Origin: Paramoeba atlantica | Taxonomy: Eukaryota > Discosea | Direction of reading: 5' to 3' | DNA: 64,000 nucleotides | Assembly (NCBI GenBank): GCA_977017575.1 | Contig: CDRNVI010000039.1 | Coordinates: 496,001 to 560,000, forward strand | Shown here: in pieces, positions 57,301 to 64,000 of the stretch | How positions within the stretch are numbered: the stretch's first letter is position 1 | Layout of the letters: the number at the start of each line of letters is the position of its first letter | Program-made: the position numbers and the translations under genes | Notes under the pieces: generated by a model | The model's database searches: none | What the model saw: the letters and a program-made list of their open reading frames with translations, nothing else | Told to the model about the DNA's origin: nothing

Positions 57301-57680
57301 GACCAGAAAAAAGAGTGGAAGAACGTTTTTTGAAAATACATGTATATGCAGTTATTTGTACATGTATGTCATTTTCAATGATGCTTTCAATTATCTTTTT
57401 ATTCCTTCCGGCGCAGATTATCTCTCCGCTAGGTAACCACCCTTGTATATGTAGCTTTCGATCCATACTTTCTTTTTTCAAACCCTGAGCTTATATTTTC
57501 AATACATGCTTTTACAGCATGTAGAAATAAGTCTTAAAATAAAAGAATAAACGCTGCGCTCAATACTCATCCCGCATGCGAATTCAATAGTGTTAAAAGG
57601 ACAGTGCTTTTCTGTTCGAGTAAAGTTTGTATGATGCCCTATGTATTAACAATGATAAGAATTCCACATCAGTAAATTGC
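57301..57680. other. intergenic, nothing recognised
   Basis: 380 bp between the LRR gene's end and the large zinc-finger gene. It includes several TACATGTA-type palindromes (57341-57368). A minus-strand frame (to 57481) overlaps the next gene's start and has no known content; a 5' exon cannot be ruled out. Confidence 0.4.
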
Positions 57681-58532
57681 TTATTGCTCAATTGTCACAC
57701 AATGGGGGAGAGGCGAAGAATATTTCAGCACTCGGTCGTTGTTTTGAATGTTAATGACAAGTAAAGATTCTGGCAATAGATCGAAACGCACTGCTACAAA
57801 ACGGTTTCCCCCAATATAAACCGCTTTTAAGCCTTTAGGCAAGTTCTTGAAGACGAGTTCGCCCTCTAATTCATTATCGGACAAGTACAACGTTTTTAAG
57901 TGAAGTGGAAGGTGCGTCAAATCGATAACTCCGGTAAAGCAGTTCTCGTGCAAATAAAGCCTTTTTAAGGAATCTGGCAGAAGAGACAAATTTAATTCTC
58001 CTGAAAACTCGTTTTTCCTGAACGAAATTCTGCTAAGGTGTTTCGGAAGCCCTGTAAGATCAAGCGACCCATTAAAATGAGTCTCAGAAGACCAAATCTC
58101 ACTCAAAGCGGATGGAAGAGAAGTTGCATCAAATTCGCCTCTAAACTTGTTGTATTCAAATTCTATACGAAAGAGATCAGAAGGGAAAAGCGACATCGGA
58201 ACTTCTCCAAAAAGACGGTTATGACCAACCTCGAGTACGAACAAGGTGCGTGGTAAGAAGCTCCAAGTAAGATTTCCTTCTAGATCTTGCATCGTCCAAG
58301 TGATTTTCTCTACTTGCTGTTCACTGTTGCATGACACACCGAGCCAGTTGCACGCGGAACTCTCGTTGAACTTATCACCTCGTCCTGCACGGACGTTCGT
58401 CACAAGACCGCGCATTTCCATGTCCTGGGAAAGTACGGCCCCTCGAACTTTTCCACGACGTGAAGCCGTGGCAGTAGGCATGCGATCCTCTGCAAAAATA
58501 ACAAGCGAGATGGTGAAGGATATAATATTCAT
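57681..58532 (-). CDS. Secreted or surface leucine-rich repeat protein
   Basis: A 283-residue protein with a hydrophobic N terminus (MNIISFTISLVIFAED), an N-cap region with paired Cys (SACNWLGVSCNSEQQ), then about eight LRRs of 21-24 residues on the pattern LPxSLxxLxLxxNxFSGxLDLTxLP (for example LPDSLKRLYLHENCFTG and LPLHLKTLYLSDNELEG). The Leu-Pro spacing and the CNW-x-GVSC cap resemble surface LRR proteins of protists and the ectodomains of plant receptors. There is no C-terminal membrane span or kinase. Likely secreted or anchored by other means; ligand unknown. ATG 58532. Confidence 0.8.
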   Translation of the reverse strand: MNIISFTISLVIFAEDRMPTATASRRGKVRGAVLSQDMEMRGLVTNVRAGRGDKFNESSACNWLGVSCNSEQQVEKITWTMQDLEGNLTWSFLPRTLFVLEVGHNRLFGEVPMSLFPSDLFRIEFEYNKFRGEFDATSLPSALSEIWSSETHFNGSLDLTGLPKHLSRISFRKNEFSGELNLSLLPDSLKRLYLHENCFTGVIDLTHLPLHLKTLYLSDNELEGELVFKNLPKGLKAVYIGGNRFVAVRFDLLPESLLVINIQNNDRVLKYSSPLPHCVTIEQ

Positions 58533-58729
58533 CGTGGTACAAAAAAGGAGAGAGAGGAGAGAGGAAATTAAATTTTGATGGTAAAGAGACTTTGATTTTA
58601 GGGTTTGAGCACTGTATGCCGAATCAGTTTCATGTTATACGAGATCAATCCGATCTCGGATTTGAATAGGAAAAAAAGAAAAAAAAATAAGTGGACACAA
58701 AAAAAGTATGTCATACATTTTTCATACTA

Positions 58730-59726
58730 CTGTCACCCCCCTTTTATACTTCCGCCGGTTTCGGTACTTTTGGAAGTATAAAGCGGGGGGTCTGACTTTC
58801 GGAAGCATAAAGGGGGGGGTCTGATTTTTTGAAAAATCCGCGGAACAAATCTTTTTGAAAAAGGGTCAAAAAAAATAGGCCGCTTCGCGGCGCTGGTTTC
58901 CTATTATTCTAGCTAAAAATCAATCATCTAATCTCTAAACGCGCAGGGCATAATGTTTGCTTTCGTGTTCCTCTTGCACACAATCAACATACGCTGCATA
59001 CTACGCTGTAATGAATACGTGTCGGTACGATCTACCATTAGAAGCTTCATGTGACAGTCTTTGAAACGATGTACATTCGCCTTTGCTGCAGCAGGCGCAT
59101 GTCCGCGCTGGCTGTCATCCCTCCCAGTTCGCCAAGGAGTAGTTCGTTAAGTTTTTTGTATCTCGACATGTTTGTCTTTGTGCAAACCCCATCGCGCTTG
59201 CGACCACGATAGATTTATTTTTTTCTGGAAAAATCCGACACCATTTTTCCGAATGGAGCGGATGGTTCGAGATCAGACGCCGTACTTCTCGTTGATTTGT
59301 TGAGCACTGTTACTCGAATGACATACTCGAATGTACATTCAACTTCTCCTACATGTATATTGTTGAGTTCTTTCCTCCCTGAGGTGAACCGACGGACACT
59401 GGTAACGTCGCAGGCTCCGCGCTTGAAACTATTATTTCTTTGGGAGGTCCAACGCGATGAAGAGGGGGATAATGCTTAACCCACTGTGAGTAATGGCATG
59501 GGAAAGATACGGCAAATAATTTACATGTATATCTAGCAATATCTCTACACACATCTCTTTTAATAAAAAAAATGTAGGAATTTGTTCAAAAAAAAAAATA
59601 GCGCCGCCTCGCGGCGCTATTTTTTTTGGACTGGAAGTATAAATGGGGGTCTAGATTTTTCGTCTGGATGAAAACGGAAGTATAAAGAGGGGGGTGACCC
59701 CCCTGAAGTATAAAGGGGGGTGACAG
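58730..59726 (-). mobile_element. pogo/Tc1-mariner-like deletion derivative, copy 2
   Basis: A 997-bp relative of the element at 44513, with TA on both sides and the same CTGTCACCCCCC / TTTATACTTC ends. The helix-turn-helix block (59113-59340) matches copy 1 closely. Copy 2 keeps an extra 235 bp or so (58878-59112) that copy 1 lacks; on the minus strand it reads like protein (KDCHMKLLMVDRTDTYSLQ to ANIMPCAFRD), perhaps another part of the lost transposase. It also carries a strong hairpin at 59591-59627 not found in copy 1. Confidence 0.8.
59591..59627. repeat. 17-bp perfect stem hairpin with flanking A and T runs
   Basis: A8-TA-GCGCCGC, loop CTC, GCGGCGC-TA-T8. A GC-rich stem next to a T run looks like a bacterial-type intrinsic terminator, but here it lies inside a eukaryotic DNA transposon, so that function is not implied. 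Confidence 0.8.
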
Positions 59727-59862
59727 TATTCTTTTTCATACTATGACGACAGTCATACCTGCAGATTGTAAATTCACACTAAATTGATACGAGAATGTGA
59801 GTAGATAAAATAAAATACGAGAAACCTCTAGAGAAATTCATCCCATTTTAGAAAAATCCATT

Positions 59863-61047
59863 TTAGAGAAATTCATCCCATGGAGTCGCTGGCTGAGCAA
59901 CGTCGGAACAAGGTGTAGAAACATTTTTTTTGTCTATCTCAGAGCAATTTGAGAAGCTTTTAACGGGTGACAGAGTACTCCGACTTTTCAAAAAGGTCGA
60001 TAAAGAGTGGTTTTCTTCTGTCGCGTACCCTGATATGCTTAAATTCGCGTAACCCGTATCGCCAGTCACATGAATATCCCTGTGATAGACAGGAGAAAAA
60101 GCGCTAGAGAGCGCACCTAAACCATTGGCTCGAGAATATGACATAGAAGGTTCTTTGTATTTGAGGCCAGACAAATAAGCCTCAAAGTCACTCTCTTCCC
60201 CCTTTTCGTGACCATGTACTACAGATGGATGGTGAGACGCATCGCTCGCATAGATTTCGACTGCTTCTGTATCAGTGGAATTTCTTTCGAAATTGTAGGA
60301 CTCAGAAGCCACAGTATTGCCGGTATTAGAATTGTTTAAGTGTTTTGATAGTGGTATAACCTTTTTTAGGCAGCGTAACGTAATTATTAGAAGGGGAAGT
60401 ACTGGCGACTTAGGGGAATTTTCGCTAATTTCGATATTCGGTACCCACAAGATAGAAGGACAACTTAAAAGAATTGCGGTACCTACCACTCGCAGTGCGG
60501 GATAAGTTGCTAAGCAAGAGGTGTGTACACATGCCGCAACGCGGCAATGACTTGGGTCCCTTAGAGAAACATAAATGTTCCAGGGATCTCGTTCCCCCCA
60601 TACCTCCTCAATGATGCCGCCGACTAATTCCACCTTGTGATAGTTCTCGCGGTTTTCGGATTGTACTTCCAAAGAGGGATAATTTGTACATCGATTGACA
60701 TTTTCTTTGTACATGCCTCGGGAAAAAATATCGGACAATGGGACGAGCCCAAGATTTTCCTCAGCGGAACATGATTTTGAATGTAAAACTGTGGGTTTTA
60801 GCACGCGACAAGTTCTTTCTTCTGTGTCTGGATCAATGAGAGAGGATGTTGGCTTATCACATGATTTATTTGTGGATTGCATATCTCTTACACTTTTTAT
60901 CAGTTCGCTCCAAGTTTCACATGGGAACTTAATCGCATTCATTATTCGATCAGACACAAGTCGGAGCTGTACATCTACTATTGCTAAGTTCAATATTGCT
61001 AAAGCATAGAAGAATATCACGTGCCTTGAAATAGATGTTAGAAACAT
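59863..61047 (-). CDS. OB-fold protein, HROB-like
   Basis: From ATG 61047, 394 residues. The central segment (about 138-210) reads KVELVGGIIEEVWGERDPW, then IYVSLRDPSHCRVAACVH and LRVVGTAILLSCPSILWV, in the order of the single OB fold of HROB (C17orf53), a partner of MCM8-MCM9 in homologous recombination. Flanking regions are Ser-rich and look disordered, as in HROB; the C terminus is PWDEFL. Similarity is by pattern only, and another OB-fold protein is possible. The frame is open to 61101 through TTG. The first 25 residues are hydrophobic, which would be strange for a nuclear protein, so the true start may be downstream or in a missed exon. Confidence 0.45.
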   Translation of the reverse strand: MFLTSISRHVIFFYALAILNLAIVDVQLRLVSDRIMNAIKFPCETWSELIKSVRDMQSTNKSCDKPTSSLIDPDTEERTCRVLKPTVLHSKSCSAEENLGLVPLSDIFSRGMYKENVNRCTNYPSLEVQSENRENYHKVELVGGIIEEVWGERDPWNIYVSLRDPSHCRVAACVHTSCLATYPALRVVGTAILLSCPSILWVPNIEISENSPKSPVLPLLIITLRCLKKVIPLSKHLNNSNTGNTVASESYNFERNSTDTEAVEIYASDASHHPSVVHGHEKGEESDFEAYLSGLKYKEPSMSYSRANGLGALSSAFSPVYHRDIHVTGDTGYANLSISGYATEENHSLSTFLKSRSTLSPVKSFSNCSEIDKKNVSTPCSDVAQPATPWDEFL

Positions 61048-61250
61048 GCAAAGATTTATAAATGGATCAAATATTGTGGTTCTCAAGCCCCCCCGCGACA
61101 AGGTAAGCCAACGTTCAGAAGATTACAGAAGGATCATTAAACTTTAATGATCCTTTTGTAGTGCAACAAGCCACTCATGTCTCCTTGATCAAGAGACTTG
61201 AGTGGCTTGTTCTCCGGCAGCATCGGGACTCTATACACATCATTTCATAG

Positions 61251-61601
61251 TTATTTCTTAGTGAAAGAGCTCTCGACGGCTAGGCGCGAGGGGTTGAGCT
61301 CATCCTTCATTGCGACTGAAAACTCCCCAGGGGTGGGTACTCGTAACATGTTGTGCAAACTGTAGGTATCTCGCATTTCACGGTCCGAGGCGGTTCGCTT
61401 CATTACTTCCTCTGGCATCTCCTTCTCGTACTGCAGGTATCGATGCTCCAACCACTTCGGAGAAGAGCGGGTGGTACCAAGCTTTACACCTTGGTAGTAC
61501 ACCACAAGAGAAATGGCACAGGCCCAAAATAGGCGCACCTTCATACGTGTGGGCATCCGGTTATAGCGCTGTACGGTGGGGTATTGTCCAATCTGAGTCA
61601 T
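61251..61601 (-). CDS. Small single-span membrane protein, 116 aa
   Basis: A 116-residue frame from ATG 61601. One hydrophobic segment (LFWACAISLVVYYQGV, about 24-39) follows a short basic leader, and the remainder is soluble and charged (PKWLEHRYLQYEKEMPEEVM). Size and topology are like accessory subunits of mitochondrial respiratory complexes, but no family is recognised. GC content is higher than its flanks, consistent with a real gene. Confidence 0.55.
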   Translation of the reverse strand: MTQIGQYPTVQRYNRMPTRMKVRLFWACAISLVVYYQGVKLGTTRSSPKWLEHRYLQYEKEMPEEVMKRTASDREMRDTYSLHNMLRVPTPGEFSVAMKDELNPSRLAVESSFTKK

Positions 61602-62151
61602 GGATTCGTATTTGAAAAAGATGATTTAGAAAGGAATGCTCTTCTAGTTTTCCGCAGTCTTAGATTATATTCAAATTTAATCAGTTCTGATCAGTTTTGG
61701 TGAGTACATTATTTAGTAGATTCGTATTTTTTCGTATTATATTCTAGGTCGCGTACAGTTTACGTATTAGTAGATTTGTAAGAATATGTGCTCAAAAACT
61801 AAACTCATGTCGTGTTCCAAGCGCAGCTATTGCTTTCTGAAAAACATTGAATGCAATAGAAGGCCGTATGTAATTTAACAAGATGTTCTAGGAGTAATGA
61901 GTACGATATAGCGTCAAACCCACTTCTTAATAAACGCACAAAATAGAAAGCAAAACAAAATTTCCGCGCACTAATCATTTACCATTCCTCATACAGAAGG
62001 TAAGCAAAAGTGACGGATAAATAACCTCTAGTTTTAATTAACGTTTCTTTACAGCAATAACTGTTCTACTCTAGTCTAAAAAAAGAACACCTTTAGCTTT
62101 TCTACAGCCCTCAACCCAAGTCCTCACCTCCATAGGCTCATAGTAAACTGT
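61602..62151. other. intergenic, nothing recognised
   Basis: 550 bp, AT-rich, between the 204-residue gene and the small membrane protein. No coding frame or repeats seen. Confidence 0.4.
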
Positions 62152-62766
62152 CTAGCAAACGGGCATGTGACCTAATTTTTGCAGTGTCACAAGATGGAGC
62201 ATGTCACGCCGCTCGCATTCCATCGGGTCACATGAATACGTCGTCGCCTGACTCCCCTCTAGGAAGATACGCATCACGCTTAGGTGCCGTATCACAGAGG
62301 AGTACTCCTCCTCCGAGGCAGCCTGACGGGCTTGTAGAAGAATCCTTTTCCATTTGTGGTTTAGATTCTGTAATTTCCGTTGTATGCTCTCGTAGCGGTG
62401 CTCCACGGAGTCCTCCGTGGGTTCGGGACCGAACTGCGCACTCATGTCATCCATTAACTGCCCCTCCCGTCCGGAATACTGCAGCAGCAGGGAGGGGACC
62501 AGTGTCGTGACCTCGTGCTCGGGATAGCCCCGACGAAGGAGATTCTCCAGTCGCCCCTGGACATCTAACATGCGGTGAAGGGGGAGGGAGCAGCACGCAC
62601 ACGTCTTTCGCACCTCCGCACACGACGGCTCGCTGGTCTGCGCCTTTAACAGCATTTTGCAGTACTGCTGCTGGTGCTGTAGGTGAAGAAATTCCTGCCG
62701 TCGTGCCTCACTCACCAGAATCACGGCCCTGGCGACGTTGTTGAGCTCTGGCTGAAGTGTTCTCAT
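62152..62766 (-). CDS. Unknown helical protein, 204 aa
   Basis: A 204-residue, largely helical protein from ATG 62766. It has Gln/His-rich helices (RRQEFLHLQHQQQYCKMLL), a Cys cluster (CACCSLPLHRM near 56-65) and a coiled-coil-like stretch (YESIQRKLQNLNHKWKRILLQ). The gene is notably GC-rich compared with its flanks. No family recognised. The Cys cluster might bind metal. Confidence 0.6.
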   Translation of the reverse strand: MRTLQPELNNVARAVILVSEARRQEFLHLQHQQQYCKMLLKAQTSEPSCAEVRKTCACCSLPLHRMLDVQGRLENLLRRGYPEHEVTTLVPSLLLQYSGREGQLMDDMSAQFGPEPTEDSVEHRYESIQRKLQNLNHKWKRILLQARQAASEEEYSSVIRHLSVMRIFLEGSQATTYSCDPMECERRDMLHLVTLQKLGHMPVC

Positions 62767-63239
62767 GAGGGAACAGGGAAGGGAAAGAGTGTTCTATGGA
62801 TTGTAGTGTAGTTGGATCGGGGTACTCGTTTTTGCTTTTGAGCTCTCGCTGTACTAAAACCAGATAAGAGGAATAGGTTTACCATATAGAATGTCTGGGA
62901 TTTCTCGTAGTAATGCTCCATGAGTCATACTGCATGACGTAATTCATGCGGAATACTGTATTCCGTATGCAACGTTGCTGCATGGAACCCAAGGATTACC
63001 GCATCTTAAATTTAAGATAAGATTAAATACAACAAAACGATGAAACATTTTTTTCAAAACTGCCTATGTAATACATAGGCAGTTTAACATACATTGTATG
63101 TTAAAGAGGGAAATTAAAAAGGAGGTTTTGGATGAGTCTCTTGCTATTCACGTAATACATGATTGTTCTAGGCATGCAATATGCACTATGCTGTCACAAT
63201 TTTCATCGTGAATACTGCAAACTCTCCAGCCGTGTTTTT
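62767..63239. other. intergenic with a cluster of palindromes
   Basis: 473 bp between the 204-residue gene and SRP72. Within 62949-63104 there are five inverted repeats: CGGAATA-CTG-TATTCCG, GCAACGTTGC, ATCTTAAATTTAAGAT, a 13-bp stem at 63058-63084 and a 9-bp stem at 63084-63104. No coding frame seen. Confidence 0.6.
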
Positions 63240-64000
63240 CTATACTTGTGTAGCTTCTATTAGCTTGTTATTAAAGGTCTCACGTTTCTCTTGAGCCAAC
63301 AATCTTCTTTCCTCAGCTAGACGGGCTAAAGTTTTCTTACCCAGTTTTTTCATGGAAGAACGTTCACTCAACGGCAACCAGCGATCGGGATCTAGCGGTA
63401 AATTTGTGCTTGTGTCAACTTTGTGGGCACGTGTTCGCTTTCTGCGCTTTTTAAGCATTTTATTTCTTAGGAAAGGTGATGCTGGTGCGCTGTGAGACTC
63501 TGTGGTGTAGTGTTTTACTCGGGGAAGGTCCTCTGTCTCGAGTGTCGATAATTCTGGTCGATCAGTTTCTTCGTCAGTAGACGTCAAACGCTCCGCGAAT
63601 AGTATAGCCTCGTCTGGATTGATTTCACTTAGTAGAAGAACAAGTTTCGCTAGAACCTCTTTGCTGGGAGAAATTTCAACAAGCTTTTTAAGAACTTTGA
63701 CCCCTTCATCAAGTTTCTTCGCAGAACTATACAATACGGCAAGTTCCTTCAAGAGAGCAAAGTAGGCACTACTTCCTTTTTTGTTCTCCCAGTATTTAAC
63801 ACCTTGCTCTAGTACATTGGCTGCTTTTGAAATCTGGTTACTTTTCTGTGCCATACGAGAAACTGTAAGAAGCAACGGTACGGAAAATCGTTTATTTTCA
63901 GGTAGATGACAGAGAACCAATTCCACAAGCTCAATTTTACCATGCAAGTCCCACAAACGTTGAGCGAGAAAAAGAATAAAGGTAAATTGATCCGAGCTAA
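63240..64000 (-). CDS. SRP72: Signal recognition particle subunit SRP72, 5' end outside window
   Basis: The C-terminal 252 residues of a protein whose frame stays open to the right edge. It is TPR-like and helical (SKAANVLEQGVKYWENKKGS, LLKELAVLYSSAKKLDEGVKVL), then has the SRP72 RNA-binding signature: a Lys/Arg run (KKRRKRTRAHK) followed by LPLDPDRWLPLSERSS, matching the conserved P-D-P-E-R-W-L-P-x-x-E-R-S of the family. SRP72 binds the 7SL RNA with SRP68 for co-translational ER targeting. The listed internal start at 63956 is a TTG and is not the true start. Confidence 0.9.
   Translation of the reverse strand, partial: SSDQFTFILFLAQRLWDLHGKIELVELVLCHLPENKRFSVPLLLTVSRMAQKSNQISKAANVLEQGVKYWENKKGSSAYFALLKELAVLYSSAKKLDEGVKVLKKLVEISPSKEVLAKLVLLLSEINPDEAILFAERLTSTDEETDRPELSTLETEDLPRVKHYTTESHSAPASPFLRNKMLKKRRKRTRAHKVDTSTNLPLDPDRWLPLSERSSMKKLGKKTLARLAEERRLLAQEKRETFNNKLIEATQV

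Noticed and set aside
59591-59627. Bacterial intrinsic terminator as evidence of prokaryotic DNA
   Set aside because: The hairpin lies within a eukaryotic TA-target transposon copy with no bacterial genes near it.
1-64000. Trans-splice acceptor before every gene
   Set aside because: Some genes (Rieske, gamma-SNAP) have a pyrimidine tract and AG just before the ATG, but others (Fip1, RPF2, the 444-residue gene) do not, so a shared leader cannot be claimed from sequence.

Overview
This window is nuclear DNA from a eukaryote, most likely a protist or unicellular alga with a compact, intron-poor genome. The genes are eukaryote-specific: 26S proteasome ATPase Rpt1, TFIIIC subunit, TELO2, Fip1, LSM14/Scd6, gamma-SNAP, SRP72, PIG-U-like, RPF2, DDX47/Rrp3 and COQ3. 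Nearly all are single uninterrupted reading frames separated by about 100-600 bp. The only intron I can defend is a 79-bp one in the TELO2-like gene, with a CCTAAC branch point and a CAG acceptor. I cannot name the lineage from sequence alone.

The most striking layout feature is that all 32 host genes I call lie on the minus strand across the full 64 kb. The only plus-strand coding candidates are a Merlin-family transposase and one orphan frame in a transposon-rich gap. This suggests a directional gene cluster.

From left to right: 1-4017 holds a Rieske protein (running off the edge), RPF2, a Fip1/CCCH-finger protein and a GT25 glycosyltransferase. 4627-9095 is an insertion zone with a complete hAT element and a Stowaway-like mariner MITE. 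9123-23344 holds prolyl 4-hydroxylase, a thioredoxin-like protein, an unknown protein, a lipase-3 pseudoenzyme, COQ3, a TFIIIC subunit, DDX47, a small acidic protein, Rpt1 and a PIG-U-like protein. 23555-25572 holds a C-rich terminal-repeat relic, a GC-rich patch and an apparently intact Merlin element. 26092-43766 holds gamma-SNAP, a ZIP transporter, a coiled-coil protein, a WWE protein, LSM14, TELO2, a large mitochondrial-type protein, an RBBP4/Msi1-like WD40 protein and a disordered protein. 43886-47324 is a second mobile-element zone with a long-terminal-repeat MITE, a pogo-like deletion derivative and an orphan frame. 47325-64000 holds an unknown membrane protein, an FCP1-like phosphatase, two poorly known proteins (one with NFX1-like Cys-rich repeats), an LRR protein, a second pogo-like copy, an OB-fold (HROB-like) protein, two small unknowns and SRP72 (running off the edge).

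Functionally the host genes are a mixture of housekeeping roles (rRNA processing, mRNA 3' end formation and storage, Pol III transcription, proteasome, secretion, ubiquinone synthesis) and do not form a pathway cluster. Four distinct element families here use a TA target and have terminal repeats that begin with C- or G-runs. No viral or retroviral element, CRISPR array, rRNA or tRNA was recognised.
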